64,000 nt of DNA, from NCBI GenBank assembly GCA_017163975.1, contig JAFFSR010000242.1, positions 3,063,001 through 3,127,000 on the forward strand, written 5' to 3'. A program made the position numbers and the translations under genes. This DNA is from Anastatus disparis (taxonomy: Eukaryota; Arthropoda; Insecta; Hymenoptera; Eupelmidae). This document shows positions 35,385 through 44,662 of this stretch, piece by piece. The notes under the pieces are model-generated. The model was not told where the DNA came from. It saw nothing but the letters and a program-made list of their open reading frames with translations, and ran no database searches. Each line of letters starts with the position of its first letter. Within the stretch, counting starts at the first letter, position 1.

Positions 35385-36457
35385 CGCTAATAGTAGAACT
35401 AAAGCAAAATAATTACAAATACAAAAAGAAAATAAAGGTAAAAAAACAATGAAAATATGATACAATGAAATGAATATACATACCAAAAAAATAAGGGAAA
35501 ATACAAATATTTTCCACTGCTTCTGTTGATTCCAATGAAACGTCACTGTATAGGACGGGAGCTGACTTGACCAACATACAGTGGAACGTGGTGGAAATTC
35601 TCGATGTACTGTGGTATCTAACGTCACCGTATGGGGCGGAAGCCAGGTATACAGTGCAATATTTCCTATAATAAGGGGGGATACACATACGGTTTTTACG
35701 CGGGAAAGGTTTACTGACGCGATCATCAAATAGCTTTGAGGAATTTAACATCCTGTTTAAGGGTGGAAGCCAAATTTGCATTGTTGTTGATGATTGCCCA
35801 AAGTAGCCATTTCAGGGTTATGAATATGAAAATAAAATTTTTTTTTTCAACTTATAGGGGGAACCGTAGTAAAATATTACAATCGAAAATACAATGAAAT
35901 AAAAAAAATACTATTATAAAATGAAAATAATGATGAACAAAATATAAACTACGACAAATAACAATAAAGAAAACAAAAGTGTACTGAATCAAAAGAACTA
36001 CACGAAAAATATATACATTAGATAAATAGTAAAAGAAAAGAAAATCTTGTACTAGACGTTCAAGATAACTACGAAATAAAATTACTTCAGAAACTAATTT
36101 TAGAAAGTAATAAAGCAGCGCTGTCCATTATTACATAAAATGAATAAAATTAAATTTTTTTTTTAGAATCACCATGAAGTTTTTCTCACGATAAATAAAG
36201 ATTATAAAATATCATTTTGCTTGAAAGTTTCGTTTTCATACTTTTATCTAAAAATGTGACTCCGACACCAAAAACTGCAAACGCAGAATCTACTGTGGCC
36301 AATGAAAAAAAAAAAAACGGCTAAGCAAACTAAAATTTGATGCGTTCCCATGAAATAGTGCAACTCCAGGGAGGGGATTAAAAGAAATATAATATTAATT
36401 TAGTTAATCTAAGGCAAACCTCGAAAGAGAGGGTACCTCTCCCATTAGTTTCATAAG

Positions 36458-36500
36458 TATATAAGCCACCTGGACAAGACAACGCGCATCAGTCTTGTTC
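36458..36500 (+). promoter_or_regulatory. Second core promoter in the leader (TATA plus TCAGT initiator)
   Basis: TATATAAG at 36,458-36,465 and an arthropod-type initiator TCAGT at 36,489-36,493 put the start A 33 nt after the TATA start, the canonical spacing. A GAGAGGGTACCTCTC palindrome lies just upstream. It could drive a shorter gag mRNA or be the relic of another LTR. Confidence 0.6.
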
Positions 36501-36651
36501 CAGAAGCAACACAGTAACTTTTAACATATTTTTATAATTATCATAAACCAAGATAGTTAATTAGTGAATAAGTTTCGGCGTTCAAAGTAGTAGGTATAAA
36601 GTGTTAGTGTAACACCGTCTAGAGAATTCAAGTTTGACCAAACTAGGAAAA

Positions 36652-36663
36652 ACCTAGGTAAAA
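36652..36663 (+). promoter_or_regulatory. Possible splice donor of the internal transcript
   Basis: AACCTAG then GTAAAATC, 167 nt after the TCAGT start. Joined to the acceptor at 41,761 it would give a short leader exon to gag. Confidence 0.4.
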
Positions 36664-37576
36664 TCATATTTTATTTTATTTTTATTTATTTTATACATAT
36701 ACACTGGGTATGCTGCCATCATACAAAAATAATAATAATTTTATTTACGGTTAATTAACTTATTAATATAATACTACTGTTATATATTAATCTATTTAGT
36801 AATTTTTTTTTTATTTTATTATAAATTGTCTTTATTATCATTCAAATTAATTTTAATAATTACGTGTTTCAACATTAATTCCCTATGATGATACGTGTTC
36901 ATCCAAGCGGCGCAGATTAATCCGAAAACAAGCAAGTCAGTCTTAGCCTTCGATAAACGAACATAGCGAATTGATTTCGATATTATCATTTAAATAACTT
37001 ACTACTCAATGAATGTTATTAACAAATCTTTTCAAAGTTAATGTAAAAGATAAAATTATTGATCATATTTACCTTTAAACTAGTTCATAAAAACTAGTTG
37101 CGTAATCTAATTTTGACGTATTAGTCAAAAATTTTCTAACTAAATCTAAGTTTTTGTCATATTGTAAGTTCGCCTAAATATCACGCTCACTTTAGTTTAC
37201 GAATATAAAAATATTAAACACTCCCACTTTACTCCTTCCCGACGGGTCGCGAGATCAACCGCTAAACACTTACGTGTCGGTGCGTAAAGCGCACAACAAA
37301 GATTCCGCTTCTTTTCTAGTTTTTTTTGTTAAAATTCAAATTGCTTAATAATCAATTCATAAATGATTTCACGAACTTCTCCTTTCATAATTCCTATCCA
37401 AAATACCTATTTTATCTTTAATTCTCTGAATCCTTCCTATGAACTATCAATAATGTAAAATATAAAACTATATTTAATTTTCATAATGGTACGGCCATCA
37501 GTAGTGCTGTCAATCAGCAGCTAAATCCTCACAACTCTCTTTAAACCGGATGTTCAGGTAAAATATTTTTACATAT

Positions 37577-39640
37577 TTCTCGGACATTTGTTTTTCGTAA
37601 AAAAAAAAAAGAAAAACATATACGGTGAGGAAATATAAACTATTGATCAAATTCATAATAAATACCACAACTCTAAATAGTCTTCAAAACTACACGATTC
37701 TGTTAAAACCTCCTAAATTTCCTAAAAAGCTCTTCCCTAATACATGGCGCTCAACGTATATTTTAAATAAGAAAAATTTTAATAAAGAAAAAAAGAAAAA
37801 GATAAAACTATTGATCAGTTCTATCTTTATTCTAACTTCTGAAGGCTAAAAACCGGTAAAAATTTTAAATTAATTCAACGTTTCTAACGTATTCAAGGAG
37901 TTTTTGCCATATTGTATGCCATACCGTAAATCATTATCCTTCTCGTCTTCTTTTATACCTAGTCCTCAATAACTCTCTTGTGCAGTAGTAATTGTGTATT
38001 CTGCTCACTGATTTTCGTTAATGAAAATTTTTCTTTTTGCTCCCTGTGTATTTACACTTGGGGAATAGTAGATTAATCTTCAGCCCGCTTAATAAATGGC
38101 GGTAAAATGAATAAATCCATTTAATTGGCTAATAATTTAATGGCCAATAAGCCAAGTGTTAGGGCGGTTTTTTTTTATTAAAAGGTTTTACCCTTTTAAA
38201 AACCGACCCCACAATACTTATAACTAATAGAATATCGAATTGGACAATAGATAAAATATAATAAATTAGAGAAACTAGAAAAGAGAAACAGTGTTCTCCT
38301 TAAATATATTAACATTACTTTAAATATTGTTTTAGCAAATAAAAAAATGAGCAATTATAACACTACAAGGAAAAAATAACATTACACATTTTAATGCTTT
38401 TACATGTCAAAAATCGCTTGCTGAGTATGATGTTAAATATATGGTTCGTTATATGTTACGAAATTTGTGCTTATTCTTTGCTAAATACTACGGCACTTCC
38501 GTACGGATTACGCAGGAGTTTTTACCCAGGGTAAAAACTCAGAACCTTTGATAAATTCTGTTAGATCTATCCGGACTACCTAAATTAATTCCTAAAGCTT
38601 TCATAATCATTTAATTCCTATCTAAAACAATTATCTTTCCTAAAATGCAGAATATAAAACTGTTGATCAACTCATAATGATGTTGAACCAATAGCCTCGT
38701 ATTTATTTTTTTGGTTATAACTCGTGAAAATTTCAATCGCAATGTAAATCGGTAAACCTCGGGAACAAGCTAAACAGTAATAAATTTATTTAATCTAAAA
38801 TTACTGACTACTCTCATGCAATAACGTAAACATAAGCTTCCGAAGAAATCCTTAACATTTTGCCGAATTATTTAATTTGGATAATATTACTACCTTCATT
38901 ATTGCTGGCGATCAACATTTTCAACTTTCTCAGATAAGATTTTTTTTATATATCTATTTCTTGCTTTCTTTGTTTTTCGTAAAAAAAAAAAAAAAAGAAG
39001 AACATATATAGTTGAGAAATTCGTATTGTACTATTCTAAATATACATATTTTAACCAACAAATAATTGTAACTTTTAGCTTCCAATTCGTACGTCTAAAA
39101 TATAGTAACTCGGTAATGTTGGAATCCTGTTCCACATTAAGTACTCGCTGATTACAGGTTATGATCGATATTGATTTTATAATAATACCAATATACTAAC
39201 CTCAAGTACACATTCTTCTTTTAATTGAATTTTTAAACTATAGTACTCCTCTGGAAAATTCGAACCCAGCGTACGTTTTAATATACAATTTCACTCACGC
39301 TATTTTTTACTATCTATTTTATTCTCGAATAAACATGGAAAAGTAAAAGGAACTATAAAAATATTTTAACTTAAATTCTACTTCACCACGCAAAAGGAAA
39401 ATAAAATTATTGACCAAATTCTAATAAATAATAGAGATTCGAGAGACTGCAATATCGTTAACTATGCAATAAACATACACCTTATTGCATAACCTTAAAC
39501 GAAAATCATGGTCTCGGACTCATTTCACTCTTAAAAATTATTATAAAATTCTAGATATCCTTCTAAATAGTCTTCAAAACTAAACGATCCTATTGAGACC
39601 TCCTAAAATTCCTAATAACTATTTAATTCTTCTCCGTACT
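37577..39640. repeat. Degenerate repeats in the leader
   Basis: TTTGTTTTTCGTAAAAAAA...GAACATATA blocks occur near 37,588 and 38,968. AATATAAAACTATTGATCAA-like words occur at 37,632, 37,803 and 38,651, and an AATAGTCTTCAAAACTA...ACCTCCTAAA block occurs at 37,677 and 39,567. These are old, diverged duplications within the leader. Confidence 0.65.
37737..37760 (+). other. Degenerate LTR-end/primer-site look-alike
   Basis: CCTAATACATGGCGCTCAACG resembles the junction CCTAACACATGGCGCCCAACG of the intact 5' LTR and primer site (two mismatches), then diverges. It may be the relic of an older relative nested in the leader. Confidence 0.45.
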
Positions 39641-39643
39641 TTA

Positions 39644-40040
39644 CATTTAAAGTTTGTAGAGTCGTATCTCTTTTGCCATTCGCAATCGATAACTTTTCTC
39701 TAAATATGGCATTTAAAGCTTGTAGAGTCGTATCTCTTTTGCCATTCGCAATCGATAACGATTAAACAATTGATTTAAATTATATCCGTTTATAACAGTC
39801 TATAGAAAAATAATAACTCCAACTCTACCCTATACTTAAGTAAATTTCACCTCTTATTAGTTAATTTATTGTATTTTCTAAATAAATTAATCAGTCTCTA
39901 ACTCTTCTCAAATTATGGCATTTAAAGCTTGTAGAGTCGTATCTCTTTTGCCATTCGCAATCGATAACGATTAAACAATTGATCTAAATTATATCCGTTT
40001 ATAACAGTCTAAAAGAAAAATCACTCTAACTCTACTCTAG
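39644..40040. repeat. Three copies of a 50-bp word, two in a longer repeat
   Basis: TTGTAGAGTCGTATCTCTTT followed by GCCATTCGCAATCGATAAC occurs at about 39,644, 39,710 and 39,918. The last two extend to about 130 bp each (CAATTGATTTAAATTATATC etc.). Confidence 0.9.
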
Positions 40041-40123
40041 ACTTGAATATTTCGCCTTTTTAAATATCATTGGTTTAATATTCACTCTGACTAGGATTGA
40101 TTGTCGGGGACGACAATAAACTT

Positions 40124-40152
40124 AGTAAGGGGGAGAGGTCAACGGGTGACTT
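40124..40152 (+). other. Polypurine-tract look-alike
   Basis: TTAGTAAGGGGGAGAGG at about 40,132 resembles TTAGTAAGGGGGG before the 3' LTR, and both follow a CGGGGACG word within 25 nt. Possible relic of an older related 3' end, or an internal tract. Confidence 0.4.
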
Positions 40153-40489
40153 ACTAAATTATTTAGATCAATGTAGTAATAGTTTCCTTTTGTGTGTAAT
40201 ACATTATTAAACTTCTGATAAACTTTTATAAACTTGTTCTAGACTATTAATAAATATTTCGTATGCACCATTTAATCCTGGTGTATCGTATCAGATTCAA
40301 CTATTTTACTCTCAGGTTAACCCTTATTAATTTTGTGTAATTGACAATTTTGTGAACTTATTCTTCTATTTCTTCAGGATTAAGATAAGTTCAGAATTGT
40401 AAAGGAAATTTATTCTAATCTTTATGTATCGCTCTTAAACTATTTTCTCTATGGAAATATCCCTGTTGTCGAGATGTCAACGCTTGTAA

Positions 40490-40546
40490 AGCGACCTTTT
40501 TAAAAAAATGCTGTTCTTGGGTTCAAATCCGAATACATTGTCCGAT
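40490..40546 (+). repeat. Weak tRNA-like fragment
   Basis: CTTGGGTTCAAATCCGAATA resembles a T arm with a B box, with CTTGTAAAGCG upstream. No complete cloverleaf can be drawn. Confidence 0.3.
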
Positions 40547-41732
40547 TTTAAAGTAAATATTTTATAATTGCCCAAGGGGAAAATATAATTACAAATAATA
40601 AAATATAACTACATTAATTGTTTAACACGTTAATGGAGTGCTACACTCTGAGTTCTCGCGTTAGAACACTCCTACACTCTGTCAAATTTCTTGTCTTGAC
40701 GTTAAGCAAGCATAAGAATTTATTTTATTCTTTTATTTTATGTCTATTCCATTTTGCTGTGGAATTTATTCAACACATTGTCCTCTTTTGCCAATAAGTA
40801 TTTTAATGTAATGGACTTGCAAATAATTTCACTCGTTGGAAAAACATTTCCCTTTATTTTTGCTTCAGAATTCTCGCTTATATTACGTTGTAATTGTTGT
40901 AGTTGTTACAACAATAGACTCGTAATAAATTCTCCGAAAATTCTATTTCTTTTTCTAAGAATCATTGTTGTTGTTCCGTTAAATCGTGGTTATTCCATTT
41001 TGTGTGATAAAATTCTCTTTGTTTATAATTAAACTATGTCTAATATAACAAATGGGTTAGATCATTATTAATAACTTTTCAAATTCTGCTTCTTGACATC
41101 CGGTAACCTTCGTCTGTCACTTAATGTTGCTAAATTTAGACACGGGTACGTCAATTTGACAGTTCCAGTATATTTCTCTGTAACTATTTAACATTTTAAA
41201 TTATCCTAACCATTTCCATCCTTTCCCTGACCGTGATATTATCAGGTTACAATATGAAAACGTTTTGGAGGTTGTTGCTAGTCAATAATTTTCCTTAAGA
41301 TACTGCAGCTACCTATATGCATCTTTAGAATAAAAACAGAAATTTTATATTCCTGCTATTCTCCCATGAACACAATAAACGAGGTCTTATGGACATTAAT
41401 TCTAATTTTTAGATCCTCGATTGATCTAAGTTCAGACTCTTAAAGACTGGACAGTAGCAGTGGGATTTCGGAATCTCTTCGTTGCTGAAAAGTTCATTGA
41501 ACGCGAATCGGGAGGTGGATTGACTTGCTCGAAAGTAGGGTTGATAAAGCGTCCATACTATGTATATGGCTCTGAACATACTGAGGGAATTATTAAAAAC
41601 AAAAAAAATGTCCAATTCTATTTTATTTACTTGGTTAATCAAAGAAAAAAAAAAAATCTTTTCCTTTATTAATTCTAAACATTAAATGTGTGGCGACTTA
41701 CCAGATTTAAATTGAGTAAATAAAAACTTGAA

Positions 41733-41762
41733 TTCACTAACCGTGTAAATTTTCGTTTTAGG
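41733..41762 (+). promoter_or_regulatory. gag splice acceptor
   Basis: Branch-like TTCACTAAC followed after about 20 nt by TTTTCGTTTTAG. The exon would start at 41,762 and the gag ATG lies at 41,908. Confidence 0.7.
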
Positions 41763-41907
41763 TGCGAAATTCCAGAAACGGAATCCATAGTTAGAAGATC
41801 TAATTCGGAATTAGTATTGCCATAGGTAATAGCTAAAATTAATTTAATATTTTATTTGGGGGTATTTAGCAAGACTAGGTCACGAATAACGCTGACTGGA
41901 AGTAGAA

Positions 41908-43272
41908 ATGCCAGACGAGACGAATAACGCTCAAAACCGAGACGGACAAGCCGATCCATCTATGCTGATGATGACGGCTATGGCGAATAGTTTCGCTTTA
42001 CATAATGCCCTGCAGGGCCTGCGCAGTTTTGACGGGCATAATATGCCCTTGAAGGACTTTATACAGGATGTTCGCAATGGAAAAGAGTATGTGCCTGCAG
42101 GAAATGAAGGACAATATGTCAAGGCCGTGCTAACAAAGTTGCGCGGCAATGCTAGAGACTGCACCTATGGCCATGCATTTGCCAACATCGACAGCCTAGT
42201 GAATCATTTGAAGACTAGATTCGCGCCAGGCAAGACATATACTTATTATACCACTAAAATAAACGACATGAGGATGAAACAAGGAGAGGCAGTAGGAGAT
42301 TTCTACGACCGACTAAACATTCTGCTCAGTGGGGCCAAGAATGTTTTAAAGGACGACATCCCAGGAGCAACTGACGCTAACCTGAACGATATGATAAAAC
42401 CCTTGGAATATGCGGCAAAGGACATCTTCATAAGAGGACTACCCGCAGATATATCTGTACAAGTGGATGGGAAAAATCCCGCCACTCTAGCTGACGCTTA
42501 CAAAGATGCAGTGCGAATAGAAACTCGTATGGAGGCAAAGATACTGCCTGACACCAGGTACAAATTTCATGGACAAATGCCCAAGGTAAACTGGGAACAG
42601 ACCGAATTTTCGGCCGAAAATCATTGGAAGCCAAGAAATCCGAATAACAACTGGAATAATGGACAAAACCGGCATCAAAGCCAGAACTACGCATCTCAAC
42701 CCATGGTGAATAATAATACTCCGCCTGGATTCCAGCAGAGGCAGGGACGCACAAACTATAATGTGCAAAGGACCAATCAATCGCAAATCAGACAAATACC
42801 ACAGGATTATAATGTGAATAACTCACCACAGAGGTTTAATCAAAATCATTATACACCTCGACCGCAATATACCCAGCAACAGCAACCAATGTTCTCACAG
42901 GACGCTCGTTTATACAACCCTTATGTGCCCGGGGGACAGAGACCTTCAACTAATTATCAGCGACCACAAGGGTATGAGCAAGGATATAACGCTTATAGAA
43001 CACCTACTAATTATAACCGTATGCCTTCGAATCAGACGGAAGTTCCACGACAACCTACATTCAATAACCAGCCTGCTTTAAACTGGCAGCTGGCTCGTCG
43101 CAACCAAGAATCGACGAGCCAGAGACAAGCAACACCAAACTCATCGCAACCAGTAATACAAAATGCACCTCAACCACCTTCTCAACAGAATTCGACGCAG
43201 GTAATGTTGATAAACGAGAGTGCAAACGAGTTTCCATGTATCGGGGACTTACTGACAACGATAGTGAAATAG
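41908..43272 (+). CDS. gag: Gag-like structural polyprotein (454 aa)
   Basis: First ATG after the leader acceptor, 454 codons. Residues about 1-220 are a helical Gypsy-type capsid domain (FYDRLNILLSGAKN and IRGLPADISVQV are typical capsid words). Residues about 230-430 are rich in Gln, Asn and Pro, with many NYNR/QRPQ words and no Cys-His zinc knuckle. Absence of a zinc knuckle is usual in errantiviruses, whose nucleocapsid relies on a basic or polar tail. It assembles the particle that packages the RNA. The last 12 codons overlap the protease frame, which is in the -1 phase, so Gag-Pol is probably made by -1 frameshifting near 43,200-43,270. I could not see a textbook slippery heptamer there. 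Confidence 0.85.
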   Translation: MPDETNNAQNRDGQADPSMLMMTAMANSFALHNALQGLRSFDGHNMPLKDFIQDVRNGKEYVPAGNEGQYVKAVLTKLRGNARDCTYGHAFANIDSLVNHLKTRFAPGKTYTYYTTKINDMRMKQGEAVGDFYDRLNILLSGAKNVLKDDIPGATDANLNDMIKPLEYAAKDIFIRGLPADISVQVDGKNPATLADAYKDAVRIETRMEAKILPDTRYKFHGQMPKVNWEQTEFSAENHWKPRNPNNNWNNGQNRHQSQNYASQPMVNNNTPPGFQQRQGRTNYNVQRTNQSQIRQIPQDYNVNNSPQRFNQNHYTPRPQYTQQQQPMFSQDARLYNPYVPGGQRPSTNYQRPQGYEQGYNAYRTPTNYNRMPSNQTEVPRQPTFNNQPALNWQLARRNQESTSQRQATPNSSQPVIQNAPQPPSQQNSTQVMLINESANEFPCIGDLLTTIVK

Positions 43273-43601
43273 ACGACCCCACTGCTATCAGACTATATGT
43301 GACTGAAGGTAAACAACCTTGGATGACCTTCATGATTGACAACGGTGCAGCAGTAAACTTGGTAAAGTGCACTGCCTTACGCAATGATATACCATACGAT
43401 CCTACTCGAAGCACTGAGTTGAGTGGGATTACCAATGAAAGTATAAAAACATATGGTACCACCTGGCTCACTTTAAGGAAAAGGCCGGTAAAATTCCATC
43501 TAGTAGGACCAACATTCCCCATCGATCAGGATGGATTAATAGGTAGACGTTACCTCAAGGAAGAAGATGCCGTTATATCTTACTATAACACGCTCTCATG
43601 A
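43191..43601 (+). CDS. pol: Pol part 1: aspartic protease
   Basis: The frame is open from before 43,191 (first ATG 43,236) and is in -1 phase to gag. The active-site strand reads MTFMIDNGAAVNLVK. The usual D-T/S-G is D-N-G here, an uncommon but conceivable substitution. GLIGRRYLKE marks the C-terminal helix region of a retroviral-type protease (usual G.(I/L)G...L). It would act as a dimer to cleave Gag and Pol. The frame ends at TGA (43,599-43,601), overlapping the next open frame in an ATGA word; in errantiviruses the pol frame runs straight on here, so a single-base change is suspected. Confidence 0.75.
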   Translation, partial: FDAGNVDKRECKRVSMYRGLTDNDSEIDDPTAIRLYVTEGKQPWMTFMIDNGAAVNLVKCTALRNDIPYDPTRSTELSGITNESIKTYGTTWLTLRKRPVKFHLVGPTFPIDQDGLIGRRYLKEEDAVISYYNTLS

Positions 43602-44662
43602 TATCTGGAGACGTCATGCATCCCATTCCCTTTATTGATCAAGAGCCAAATAAAACCAACCATACTAATGATGCTACTCATGGGAGCTCCATCGACCAAT
43701 TATCATTGTGCGAACTTGAAACCTCAGTAGAATCTTCGAGCGAAACTGCCACTCATTACTGCATTCCTAGTAGAAGCAGGCAGGTATTAGAAATAAATCT
43801 GAAAAGTACTCAACTAAAAGAAGGATACCTACCTCGAATCGACGTAGGTAATGACCAGGTGTTTCTCGGGGAAGGACTTGTCAGCAATGACAATGGGAAA
43901 TGCAGAATCTTGGTAATAAACACCAGTGCAGAGGATGCCTTAATAAGTATAAATCCTCGAGAGATCTTGCCTTTTGAATATGTGGACCCTGACTTCTATA
44001 CAGATGCCATGACCGAGACTGATGAAGGGCGTATCACCACCCCTTATCAACGAGTGCAAAAGCTCCTGGACATTATGGCATTGGACCACCTAAACCATGA
44101 GGAAAAGGCACATGTAGAGAAATTACTCACTGAATATCATGATGTATTTCTTCTACCTGGGGATCCTTTACCAGTTACTCATTTAACTGAGCATAGGATA
44201 CCAACGACCGACGATATTCCCATAAATACTAAACAATATAGGCATCCGCCTATTCATAAACAAGTTATAAAAGACGAAGTAGCCAAAAAACTCAAGGACG
44301 GAGTTATAGAACCATCTTGGTCACCTTCAAATAATCCAGTTGTGATAGTGCCCAAGAAACCTGACAAATACGGAAACCCGCGTTGGCGGATGGTCATCGA
44401 CTTCCGTAATCTTAATAAAAAGACAATAGGGGATGCTTACCCGTTACCCAACATAACTGACATTTTAGACCAACTCGGAGGGTCAGTATATTATTCCGTG
44501 TTCGACTTAGCTCATGGGTACCAACAACTACCCTTACATGAGGACGATCGTTGGAAAAGTGCGTTTACCACCCCAACGGACATTATCAGTACACACGTCT
44601 TCCGGAGGGCCTCAAGGGGGCGCCCGCAACGTTTCAGCGCCTCGTCGACCAAATATTGCTAG
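43598..44662 (+). CDS. pol: Pol part 2: reverse transcriptase, fingers and first palm half
   Basis: The frame has a leader linking protease to RT, then the RT proper from about residue 200: KLKDGVIEPSWSPSNNPVVI, VPKKPDKYGNPRWRM, DFRNLNKKTIGDAYPLP and motif A VFDLAHGYQQLPL with the first catalytic aspartate. After FTTP (about 44,573) the RT sequence continues in the -1 frame, and the remaining 29 codons here are out-of-frame noise. The break falls in a short C/A run, so one missing A is the simplest account. A real change would remove RT activity from this copy. Confidence 0.8.
   Translation: MISGDVMHPIPFIDQEPNKTNHTNDATHGSSIDQLSLCELETSVESSSETATHYCIPSRSRQVLEINLKSTQLKEGYLPRIDVGNDQVFLGEGLVSNDNGKCRILVINTSAEDALISINPREILPFEYVDPDFYTDAMTETDEGRITTPYQRVQKLLDIMALDHLNHEEKAHVEKLLTEYHDVFLLPGDPLPVTHLTEHRIPTTDDIPINTKQYRHPPIHKQVIKDEVAKKLKDGVIEPSWSPSNNPVVIVPKKPDKYGNPRWRMVIDFRNLNKKTIGDAYPLPNITDILDQLGGSVYYSVFDLAHGYQQLPLHEDDRWKSAFTTPTDIISTHVFRRASRGRPQRFSASSTKYC

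Larger units (their letters stand above)
24390..41761 (+). other. 17.4-kb leader intron / non-coding leader of the giant element
   Basis: Bounded by the donor at 24,390 and an acceptor (branch-like CACTAAC, then TTTTCGTTTTAG) ending at 41,761, 146 nt before the gag ATG. It has no long coding frame on either strand and is very AT-rich. It contains an R-U5-primer-site copy with poly(A), foldback elements, a second core promoter, degenerate tandem repeats and primer-site/polypurine look-alikes. The full-length RNA must retain it to be copied with the element, while gag and env mRNAs would be shortened by removing it. Confidence 0.6.

Noticed and set aside
35310..35781. Minus-strand frames of 122-139 codons
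   Set aside because: They cross degenerate direct repeats, overlap each other in different frames and look like hydrophobic AT-rich noise.
43200..43272. A specific gag-pol slippery heptamer
   Set aside because: The -1 overlap is clear, but no X-XXY-YYZ word in the right phase was seen, so I name no site.
42428..43522. Minus-strand frames opposite gag and protease
   Set aside because: Shadows of the real plus-strand genes.
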